From Mycobacterium sp. SMC-2 (lineage in GTDB: Bacteria > Actinomycetota > Actinomycetes > Mycobacteriales > Mycobacteriaceae), in the NCBI RefSeq assembly GCF_025263485.1, contig NZ_CP079863.1, forward strand, positions 3,286,001-3,350,000: a DNA stretch of 64,000 nt, in the 5' to 3' direction. This document shows positions 31,817 to 37,946 of the stretch, in pieces. The notes beneath the pieces are model-generated. The model did no database searches. It saw only the letters and a list, made by a program, of their open reading frames with translations, and was not told the DNA's origin. Position 1 is the first letter of the stretch, and the number at the start of each line of letters is the position of its first letter. A program made the position numbers and the translations under genes.

Positions 31817-32793
31817 GTGGGCAACTAGTCGGAGAAGTGCTCGATGCTGTCGAGGCCGGGGCCCTCCGAAACCTGTCGCAGACGGAGCGACTCGCACTGC
31901 TCGCGATCGCCGAGAAGTGCCACACCGAAACTCGGCAAGGCTCGGTAAGAAGCGTGCGCATCCAAGCCGCGATTGGCCGGTCCTCCAGGACCGCCGAGCG
32001 GACGATCCGAAGCCTGAAAGACGCCGGCTTGATTCGGATAGTCAAGCGCGGATACCGGGCGCCGAATGGCTATGGGGCAGCCTCCATCTACGAGCTGTCG
32101 GAGCTTCCGACGTCCGAACTGGTAGAGGAAGCTTCCGACACCTACATGGCGGAAGCCGACGCCGAAGCTCCCGACATCAAGATGGCGGAAGCTATGATCG
32201 AAGATTCCGACGCCCATATGGCGGAAACTAACCCAGGAGCTTCCGCCATTTCGGCTCGAGCTTCCGCCATTTCGGCTCGAGCTTCCGCCATTTCGGCTCG
32301 AGCTTCCGCCACCCTGGATGGCGGCATTGACGGTTCTATTGACGGTTCTATTGACGGTTCTATTGACGGAAGAGAGTCGCGCGGGCGCGCGAGCACCGCC
32401 AAGAACGATCACGGAACGCGACTGCCCGAGGGCTGGATACCACCCGATGACACCATCCGCGAAATGCGCGACCGCTTCCCCGCAGTCGACCTCCGAACCG
32501 AACACGAGAAGTTCACCAACTACTGGTCCTCTCAACCTGGCGCCAAAGGCCGCAAGACCAAATGGGAAGCAACGTGGCGGAACTGGATCATCCGCGCCGC
32601 CGAACACACCAACAACGGGCAAATAGCACGAAACGGATTCGGCAAGCCAAGCCTGAAAGCCCAAGGCTGGCACCAGGCAGCCGAAGAACTCGTCGCCGAA
32701 CTCAATGCATCTAGGGCCCTACCTGCCAGGCAAGCAGCACCAATCGGGACGCTACCTCTCGAACACCGGCAGCGCACCGAGGGAGCCGACTAG
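31813..32793 (+). CDS. replication initiator-like winged-helix protein with internal repeats
   Basis: The 326-aa protein has an N-terminal winged helix (IQAAIGRSSRTAERTIRSLK followed by DAGLIRIVKRGYR, about residues 53-85) like phage replication initiators of the lambda O type. A low-complexity middle encodes ASAISAR three times and GSID four times. The C-terminal domain resembles phage replisome-organiser C-termini (FTNYWSSQPGAKGRKTKWEA and TWRNWI). The DNA of the repetitive middle forms iteron-like direct repeats, which suits an origin inside the gene. Confidence 0.65.
   Translation: MSGQLVGEVLDAVEAGALRNLSQTERLALLAIAEKCHTETRQGSVRSVRIQAAIGRSSRTAERTIRSLKDAGLIRIVKRGYRAPNGYGAASIYELSELPTSELVEEASDTYMAEADAEAPDIKMAEAMIEDSDAHMAETNPGASAISARASAISARASAISARASATLDGGIDGSIDGSIDGSIDGRESRGRASTAKNDHGTRLPEGWIPPDDTIREMRDRFPAVDLRTEHEKFTNYWSSQPGAKGRKTKWEATWRNWIIRAAEHTNNGQIARNGFGKPSLKAQGWHQAAEELVAELNASRALPARQAAPIGTLPLEHRQRTEGAD
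32239..32370 (+). repeat. iteron-like direct repeats, candidate element replication origin
   Basis: A 21-bp unit (GCTTCCGCCATTTCGGCTCG plus A) occurs three times exactly (32239-32259, 32260-32280, 32281-32301) with a partial fourth to 32311. It is followed after 15 bp by TTGACGGTTCTA three times (32327-32362) plus a partial copy to 32370. Degenerate GGCGGAAGC-type copies precede it from about 32130. Two array types inside a putative initiator gene are typical of phage or plasmid origins. Confidence 0.6.
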
Positions 32794-33062
32794 TGACCTC
32801 CGCACTCGCTGGGCTGCTCGACGCCATCGGCGCCGCACCTGCATTGCCCGGCGCCCGATGCCGCGGCCGGTGGGCCGAGTTCGACGACACCGACTGCCCC
32901 GAAACCATCGAGTACGCGCAACACATCTGCCGAAGCTGCCCAGCCCTCAAACCATGCCAGCAGTGGCTCAACGCCCTACCACCCCGAAAGCGACCACTCG
33001 GCGTCATCGCCGGCCGCCTCAACACAGGGCAGCGGGGCCGACCACGAAAGGCCAAGAAATGA
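32793..33062 (+). CDS. WhiB-family Fe-S regulator, element-borne
   Basis: The 89-aa protein has the four-Cys WhiB pattern: Cys in ARCRGRW, Cys in TDCPE, then CRSCPALKPC (C-x2-C-x5-C), and a basic C-terminal tail (GQRGRPRKAKK) replacing the usual GVPWG-type turn. WhiB proteins bind a 4Fe-4S cluster and often contact the sigma factor; mycobacteriophage WhiB proteins can override host WhiB2. GTG 32793 overlaps the preceding stop and the stop overlaps the next gene. Confidence 0.82.
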   Translation: MTSALAGLLDAIGAAPALPGARCRGRWAEFDDTDCPETIEYAQHICRSCPALKPCQQWLNALPPRKRPLGVIAGRLNTGQRGRPRKAKK

Positions 33063-33190
33063 CCGCCGACGATTGCCCAATCTGCGGCACTCCCAACCTA
33101 TTTGGGCCCGACAACATCGCCCGCCTGTGCTCCGAATGCGGGACCCCGATCCGAAACGACCACCCAGCCACGGAAGGACCACCCAGATGA
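33059..33190 (+). CDS. 43-aa zinc-ribbon protein
   Basis: The short protein contains CPICGTPN and CSECGTPI, two Cys pairs 16-20 residues apart, which is a complete minimal zinc ribbon. It overlaps the WhiB stop (ATGA) and the next gene start, so it is part of a tightly packed operon. Function unknown. Confidence 0.6.
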   Translation: MTADDCPICGTPNLFGPDNIARLCSECGTPIRNDHPATEGPPR

Positions 33191-33480
33191 GTACCGAGCT
33201 CCCACCCGGGCTCTACGACAACGTGAAAGCCGTCGCGCTGCGCCTGGCGCTCGCCGACCTCACCCAAGACGACGAACTGGCACGCCAAGCCGCCATCAGA
33301 ACCGAGCTGATCGGCCTCTACACCGCCAGCCCTGGCCTGCTGATCGGCGTCGTCGGCTACCTGCTCGCGCACTTCACCGACGGCCTGATCCGCGGCTACG
33401 GCAGCCGACCCGCAGCCGTCGACGAGATCACCAAAGAGTTGGCCGCCGCCGTGCTCGCCGCGGGCGACGCGCAGTCGTGA
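33187..33480 (+). CDS. element protein of unknown function
   Basis: The 97-aa helical protein (KAVALRLALADLTQDDELAR, VVGYLLAHFTDGLIRGYG) is placed by its ATG overlapping the previous stop. It resembles small hypothetical proteins found with WhiB in mycobacterial phages, but I recognise no domain. Confidence 0.6.
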   Translation: MSTELPPGLYDNVKAVALRLALADLTQDDELARQAAIRTELIGLYTASPGLLIGVVGYLLAHFTDGLIRGYGSRPAAVDEITKELAAAVLAAGDAQS

Positions 33481-33644
33481 GCACCCATCGCACGCGCCGC
33501 GGCAACGACCCGATACCGGACGGACCGATCACCAAGCCAAGCGCGCCGCACCCGGTCGTACTGCGCGAATGCCCCACATCCGGCAGCCGAATCGGGCCCA
33601 CGCTGGCACCAGACGTCAACTGCCCGAGGGAACGGCGACCATGA
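33477..33644 (+). CDS. possible 55-aa element protein
   Basis: A GTG at 33477 overlapping the previous stop opens a 55-codon frame (STHRTRRGNDPIPDGPITKP at the start) ending 40 nt before a terminator-like hairpin. The 4-nt overlap is the main support; composition is Pro/Arg-rich and no family is recognised. Confidence 0.35.
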   Translation: MSTHRTRRGNDPIPDGPITKPSAPHPVVLRECPTSGSRIGPTLAPDVNCPRERRP

Positions 33645-33683
33645 CCCACCCCGCCCAAAAAATCAGAGGGCAGGGGGTGGTGC

Positions 33684-33708
33684 GCGACCGCCCGCCCGTC
33701 GCTTTTTT
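33684..33708 (+). terminator. rho-independent terminator candidate after the early operon
   Basis: GCGAC (33684-33688) pairs with GTCGC (33698-33702) around a GC-rich loop and is followed at once by six T (33703-33708). It lies in a 109-bp gap after the xis-to-WhiB gene run and before the next gene set. Confidence 0.55.
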
Positions 33709-33753
33709 CTCTCCCCCGGGACGAAAATCGCACCAAATTGGAGGACCAACGGA

Positions 33754-33945
33754 ATGAATCTGCTTGGACGTAAGCAGCTCCGGCCTGATGTGCGGGCATT
33801 CACCGGGAATGATCAGCTGATTCGGTTGGAGATCGGCTACATCGTGTTTGTGCTGGATCACAGCGAGGCGATCGACCTGGCGGCCCAGCTCGTCGCGGTA
33901 GTCGACAGGCAGCGGGAAGGCATTGCGGGCGATGGCCGGCGATGA
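33754..33945 (+). CDS. 63-aa element protein
   Basis: The ATG at 33754 has GGAGG about 9 nt upstream. The protein (NQ-rich start, then LIRLEIGYIVFVLDHSEAID and LAAQLVAVVDRQRE) is of a short type common in mycobacterial prophages. No function is known. It overlaps the next gene. Confidence 0.6.
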   Translation: MNLLGRKQLRPDVRAFTGNDQLIRLEIGYIVFVLDHSEAIDLAAQLVAVVDRQREGIAGDGRR

Positions 33946-34378
33946 GATGCGGGCGCGATATCCGGGAATTTTCGCTGCGGTCCGGTTAAACACAATTCCG
34001 ATCGACCTAGACCTCGTGCGCTACATCGTCCACTGGCTTGGCGACTACGCGCGGCTCAAGCAGCAGCCCGGACAGCCCGGCGTGCCGGAGGGCGTGCTAG
34101 CTGCCCAGCGCGCACTCGCGGAGGCGTATGCCGCCATCAGTGACTCGCGTCGACGCGAGGCGGATCGCCCGATGGCCACCGAGTTTCTAATCTCAGGCCA
34201 TGACGCGCGCGTTGGGACAGACGAGGCCGCTGCCGAACTTGGGGTTTCAGCGGACACGGTCCGCTGGCATTACCGAAAGGGCAACCTCGATGGCCGCAAA
34301 GTCGGACGGCAGCTGATGGTCACCGTCGCGTCAATCGAGACGTTGAAAGCACGGCTCAACGAACAGAGAGGAGCCTAG
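33923..34378 (+). CDS. helix-turn-helix protein with excisionase-like C-terminus
   Basis: The 151-aa protein carries a C-terminal HTH_17-type domain (VGTDEAAAELGVSADTVRWH, then YRKGNLDGRKVGRQLMVTV, about residues 92-132), similar in kind to the xis product, and a helical N-terminal half. It is probably a second element DNA-binding regulator. ATG 33932 is an alternative start. It ends 2 nt before the next GTG. Confidence 0.65.
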   Translation: MRAMAGDEMRARYPGIFAAVRLNTIPIDLDLVRYIVHWLGDYARLKQQPGQPGVPEGVLAAQRALAEAYAAISDSRRREADRPMATEFLISGHDARVGTDEAAAELGVSADTVRWHYRKGNLDGRKVGRQLMVTVASIETLKARLNEQRGA

Positions 34379-34380
34379 AC

Positions 34381-35112
34381 GTGGCAGAGAACATGGTAAA
34401 CGTGCCCCGCACCGAAATCGTTCGGGTGCTTGGGCTCTCGGCCGATGTCGATGACAAGACTCTGCAGCGGGCACTCGAGGTCCGACTCGCGGCTATCGAG
34501 GCCGACAAGGGTGCTGCTGCGGTGTCCGCGGCTGAGCAGCGGGCCCGCGCCGAAGACCGCAGCATTGTCATGGCCGCGTACAACGTAGGCAAGATCCCCG
34601 CTAGCCGAATCGAGTTTTGGTGCGACGCCCTGCAGAAGGACCGCGCCGGAAACCGGTCGGTGATCGCGGCCCTGGCGCCGGCTCTGCCGCCACGCGAAAA
34701 GCTCGCTGCTGACGCGGACCTCGAGCGGACCCATCGCCAGGTGATGGCACGTTTGGGGATCATCCAGCAGCCGCCTGGACAGCAGCCGCCGCGGACAGTT
34801 GCTGCTGCGGCTCGCGTACCGCACCCGTACGACCCGTCTGTGCGGCCGCCTGTCGACGGCCTGGGCAATCCGCTTCCCGGGATTCCGCCGCCGGTGCGGT
34901 ACTACCAGGGCAAAGACCCCTCAACCTGGACGCCGGAGGAGCAGTCGAATTGGTTCATGCATCGATTGGGTGGGCGCTTCGCGCAGGGCGTCCCGCGGCC
35001 GCCGCGTCGTGATGCCTGGTACCAGCCGACCGGCGTTGAACCCTACGAATTCGACGAGGCAAGCGGCGAGTGGCGCGCCAAGCCGAATTACCAGTCGAGA
35101 AGTGACGGGTAG
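34381..35112 (+). CDS. phage-type structural or scaffold-like protein
   Basis: The 243-aa protein has a helical N-terminal part (about residues 20-120). Its segment AAYNVGKIPASRIEFWCDAL then DRAGNRSVIAALAPAL resembles the C-terminal scaffold part of Mu-type prohead proteases. The Pro/Trp/Tyr-rich C-terminus (about 140-243) resembles phage head-region small proteins. No protease domain is present. If related, it is a remnant or a repurposed scaffold; this is a weak inference. Confidence 0.6.
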   Translation: MAENMVNVPRTEIVRVLGLSADVDDKTLQRALEVRLAAIEADKGAAAVSAAEQRARAEDRSIVMAAYNVGKIPASRIEFWCDALQKDRAGNRSVIAALAPALPPREKLAADADLERTHRQVMARLGIIQQPPGQQPPRTVAAAARVPHPYDPSVRPPVDGLGNPLPGIPPPVRYYQGKDPSTWTPEEQSNWFMHRLGGRFAQGVPRPPRRDAWYQPTGVEPYEFDEASGEWRAKPNYQSRSDG

Positions 35113-35114
35113 GC

Positions 35115-35558
35115 GTGGCGTTCACTCCTGAAGCCGGATATGGGCCGCGTGGTCCCGTGTACGCAGACGCGTTCGTGCCGCGCTACCGGGTCACGTGCGC
35201 GTTGGTTATCCCGAAAGACCGCGACGGGCGGCTGCATCACCGCTACAAAGGGGAGTTGCTTGACTACCTCAACGATGAGCAGCGCGAGCGCTTCCTGCGC
35301 ATGGGCCTCGTTGAGGAGATCAACGACAACCAGGTGCCACTCACGCAGACTGCGCCTGCGCCCACCGACGTCCCGGGTCCCAATACCGATCTCGTCGACG
35401 AGTGCATCGCTGCGCTCGACCGCCTCGGCGTAGCACCGGATGCGGGCGCGCCCACCTGCCGAACTGCCTTGCGTGACAGGGGACAGTCGTGGGGGAACGA
35501 CACGATCGCGGCCGCTGTCCGCGAGCGGAAAGCGCGCGCAGCCGGAACGGCATCATGA
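35115..35558 (+). CDS. phage-type hypothetical protein
   Basis: The 147-aa protein begins at GTG 35115 2 nt after the previous stop. Its first 80 residues (RYRVTCALVIPKDRDGRLHH, YLNDEQRERFLRMGLVEEI) look like a small globular head- or tail-completion type domain, followed by a Pro-rich linker and a helical tail. Function not assigned. Confidence 0.6.
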   Translation: MAFTPEAGYGPRGPVYADAFVPRYRVTCALVIPKDRDGRLHHRYKGELLDYLNDEQRERFLRMGLVEEINDNQVPLTQTAPAPTDVPGPNTDLVDECIAALDRLGVAPDAGAPTCRTALRDRGQSWGNDTIAAAVRERKARAAGTAS

Positions 35559-35693
35559 GACTTGTCCGCGTCCTTGATTCCGACGCGCGGACGGGCGGCA
35601 CCGGTCGCCTGCGACGAGGCGAAACTCGGAGGCCGCCCTGGCGCGGCGGCCGGTGCCGAAAACAAGACCCCACCCAGAAAGGGAAGTGAAGCG

Positions 35694-35963
35694 ATGCACA
35701 TTGAAGCCACGACCATCGACACCACGCCAACACTCATCCATACATCGAACTATCAAAGCACCGCTCGGATCATCCAAAACTCAGGCGACGTACCAGTTTT
35801 CGTTGGTGACGAGTCGGTGTCCGCCGACGGCGCGACACCAGCCCTGACGCTGGCACCCGGTGCGACCGTCACGATTCCCGGCGGCGGCTGCACGCTCTAC
35901 GGAGTCGTTGCCTCCGGCACAGGCTCCGTGACCGTTCTCGCGGCGGGCTCTTCAGGTGGATAA
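35694..35963 (+). CDS. small beta-rich protein, decoration-like
   Basis: ATG 35694 follows an AAAGGGA site. The 89-aa sequence is Thr/Gly/Val-rich with alternating hydrophobics (ALTLAPGATVTIPGGG, CTLYGVVASGTGSVTVLAAG), typical of a beta-sandwich phage decoration or head-fibre domain. It overlaps the next gene by 8 nt. Confidence 0.55.
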   Translation: MHIEATTIDTTPTLIHTSNYQSTARIIQNSGDVPVFVGDESVSADGATPALTLAPGATVTIPGGGCTLYGVVASGTGSVTVLAAGSSGG

Positions 35964-36141
35964 CGAAGCGATGCAGCAGCATCGATTCGCAACCATGGCC
36001 ACGCACCACGCGTTCATGGGCATGAGCGACCAGCCCGGACAGCACCGCCAGCAAGACCCATTCGCGGCGCTGATCAACCAGTGCTACCAAGCGCGCACAG
36101 GACAAGACGACGGATTCAACGCCATGGAGGTACCGTTCTAG
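35956..36141 (+). CDS. possible 61-aa element protein
   Basis: A GTG at 35956 overlapping the previous stop opens a Gln/His/Met-rich 61-codon frame. The frame also has an ATG at 35971. It is kept because it is packed between neighbours (2 nt to the next GTG); no family is recognised. Confidence 0.4.
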   Translation: MDNEAMQQHRFATMATHHAFMGMSDQPGQHRQQDPFAALINQCYQARTGQDDGFNAMEVPF

Positions 36142-36143
36142 GC

Positions 36144-36341
36144 GTGGACCAGAACGACGCCACCACCGGCCGCGTAGGCAAGTTCCCCAAGACATTCGCC
36201 GGCGCCGAGGTCAGCGACATCGACCTCGACAACGAAGTCGTCATGGTCGACGGCCAGCGGCTCACCGAGGAACGAGCCGAACAGATCACCGCCGAAGTGC
36301 TCGCAAAAGTCCGTGAACGCGAACAACACGAGGACCGCTGA
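36144..36341 (+). CDS. small conserved phage-type protein
   Basis: GTG 36144 gives a 65-aa acidic protein (EVSDIDLDNEVVMVDGQRLT, EERAEQITAEVLAKVRER) of a kind repeatedly seen in mycobacterial prophages. It probably forms a beta hairpin followed by a long helix. Function unknown. Confidence 0.55.
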   Translation: MDQNDATTGRVGKFPKTFAGAEVSDIDLDNEVVMVDGQRLTEERAEQITAEVLAKVREREQHEDR

Positions 36342-36648
36342 CGAAAGTCGTCATCGTCAACGGGAGCTCGGCGTGCACGAACGCACCGGTGTAACCATCC
36401 CCGCAGACAAACTCCGCGCACAACTCGACCTCGACGACTGACACCACCTGTGCCCTGAATACCAACACGCACCCACACCCGCGACCGGTCCCACGGTCAC
36501 CATGACCACGGTCCCACGGTCACCGGTGACCCCAGCAAACACGGTCACCACCCCCCCGCCGAAAAAATTCGACCCCACCCCCACGAAGCGACCGCCTGCC
36601 CGTCACGGATTTTTTTACACGGGGCCGAAAAATTTGGGGAACCTGCCC
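36342..36648. other. 307-bp gap with ACGGTCACC repeats
   Basis: No convincing gene is present; one 22-codon GTG frame (36373-36441) is too short to support. CACGGTCACC occurs at 36492-36501, 36515-36524 and 36540-36549, spaced 23 and 25 bp, with related CACGGTCCC and CACCGGTGAC in between. The segment then becomes C-rich with A/T runs. It may be a protein-binding site cluster, an origin or a packaging site. Confidence 0.5.
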
Positions 36649-36834
36649 ATGTCACGCAGAAAATCCGCTGGTCAGCGGCTTGTTTCGGATTTGTCGCGTC
36701 AGGGCGACCCGTACGCGATAACCGTGATGGTCGTCGAAGCTGGCCGCATCGTTGATCGGCTCGAGAAACCAGGCGCGGACAGGTGTCCGCAGGGGTGGAC
36801 TGGTCGGCGATTGCGCATTGCGTTTAGGCTGTGA
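36649..36834 (+). CDS. 61-aa phage-type protein
   Basis: ATG 36649 opens a 61-codon frame (SAGQRLVSDLSRQGDPYAIT, VMVVEAGRIVDRLEKPGAD) with an N-terminal helix pair like the N-termini of some phage DNA-packaging small proteins. The match is too short to name. It follows the repeat-bearing gap directly, as packaging genes often follow cos. Confidence 0.45.
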   Translation: MSRRKSAGQRLVSDLSRQGDPYAITVMVVEAGRIVDRLEKPGADRCPQGWTGRRLRIAFRL

Positions 36835-36843
36835 TCTTCGCTG

Positions 36844-37062
36844 TTGAGCGGAGTCCTGATTGGTCCCGCGGTGCTCTCATTTCGGCGTTGGTTGTCCCGC
36901 AAGTTCTACCTCTGGTCGTGCCGCATCTACGAGGATTGGCACGAAGTCGCCCTTACCAGTGATACGGGCGAGCGTATTGAGTTCTGCTGCTATGGCGACT
37001 TCACCGGCTCGTGGCCTGAGCGCTGGGAGTTCGACTGCTCATGCGCACAAGGCGAAACCTAA
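36844..37062 (+). CDS. possible small element protein
   Basis: A TTG-started 72-codon frame (residues SFRRWLSRKFYLWSCRIYED near the start, three Cys near the end) lies between the previous gene and the convergent antitoxin gene. Support is only the open frame and the lack of any other gene here. Confidence 0.3.
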   Translation: MSGVLIGPAVLSFRRWLSRKFYLWSCRIYEDWHEVALTSDTGERIEFCCYGDFTGSWPERWEFDCSCAQGET

Positions 37063-37083
37063 AGGGCCCTGGTCGTCGCGTGT

Positions 37084-37596
37084 TTAGAGGGTGACGAGTT
37101 TGCCGAGCTGGTGTCGTTGTTCATCGCCTGCAAGGATTCGTCGCGCTCGGATCAGGTGATCGGCGGCCGCGATCTCCCGGTCGTAAGTGCTTGGCGCTTC
37201 GGTGCCGTGGGAACGGGAAAACCACGCTGAGACTTCAGCCCATGAATACAGTGACCACTGTCCGGTCGACAGCGGCGTCGGGAAGCCGCCAGAACCCCGC
37301 TTGCCGGCCGCGATCAGCCGCACCGACTCGTAGGTGCGGCCAAGCCGAGTTGCGATGTCACGCAACGACACCAGGTCATCAGAAGCGATCCCAGTCACGA
37401 CCAGACCAGTCGACTCCACATCTTTCACCGCACCGAAGAGCGCCGCTGCGAAGGAATCAGCCTCGCGGTAGGCGTGCACCACGTTGACGCCTGCGCCGCC
37501 TTCTGGCACCAGGTCGCCCTCGGCGATGTCGAATAGCTTGTCGGCCAACCCCGTTGGGTCGCGGTCAACGGCCAAGGTGAATTCGTAGTCCATCAT
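37084..37596 (-). CDS. antitoxin-like helix-turn-helix protein of a HicAB-like pair
   Basis: The 170-aa protein has an N-terminal alpha/beta domain (DYEFTLAVDRDPTGLADKLF, then a READSFAAALFGAVKDVE helix) like HicB-type antitoxins, and a C-terminal HTH (LVSLRDIATRLGRTYESVRL) followed by a Trp-rich wing. Its ATG overlaps the upstream toxin stop by 4 nt (ATGA). It would neutralise the toxin and bind the palindromic promoter upstream. Confidence 0.72.
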   Translation of the reverse strand: MMDYEFTLAVDRDPTGLADKLFDIAEGDLVPEGGAGVNVVHAYREADSFAAALFGAVKDVESTGLVVTGIASDDLVSLRDIATRLGRTYESVRLIAAGKRGSGGFPTPLSTGQWSLYSWAEVSAWFSRSHGTEAPSTYDREIAAADHLIRARRILAGDEQRHQLGKLVTL

Positions 37597-37802
37597 GTGT
37601 GCTCCCTGTGTCTCCTGGTGAATCCGCGGATGAGTTTCGCGCCGTGCTCCGGGTTTTTCCCGGTCGAGTACACGGCGATGCGCTGCCCACACGGGCAGTT
37701 CACCCATCCCCACGTGTGACCGCTGGTCTCGGTGATGCTGAGCCCGGCGGATTCAGCTTCATCGAGAGCGTTGCGGATCTCTTTGTGAGGATGCCGACCC
37801 AT
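37593..37802 (-). CDS. HicA-like toxin, short Cys-containing variant
   Basis: The 69-aa basic protein (HKEIRNALDEAESAGLSITE, then SGHTWG with a candidate catalytic His, a CPCGQRIAVYSTGKN strand and a basic C-terminal helix) fits a dsRBD-fold HicA-type mRNA interferase. The toxin-first order and overlap with the HTH partner support the assignment. The ATG at 37802 sits 6 nt after a -10 element, so the mRNA is probably leaderless. A toxic RNase activity is inferred, not shown. Confidence 0.68.
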   Translation of the reverse strand: MGRHPHKEIRNALDEAESAGLSITETSGHTWGWVNCPCGQRIAVYSTGKNPEHGAKLIRGFTRRHREHT

Positions 37803-37838
37803 GTTGCAACTATACAACACACCGTTGGGAGTGTGCAA
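37803..37838 (-). promoter_or_regulatory. leaderless promoter and operator of the toxin-antitoxin pair
   Basis: On the minus strand a -35 TTGCAC (37838-37833) and a -10 TATAGT (37814-37809) are 18 bp apart, and the toxin ATG starts 6 nt after the -10. A perfect GTTGCAAC palindrome (37803-37810) and further GTTG/CAAC half-sites overlap the promoter, as expected for autoregulation. Confidence 0.65.
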
Positions 37839-37946
37839 CACATGTGGGTGTGTGTGAACGACGTGGCCCACTCGCGCTGACGCGAGCAGTTGACGTCTCT
37901 GCGCCGATTGGTCTCTAGCGTTTGAGACGGGCGCTCAAGCGCCGGG

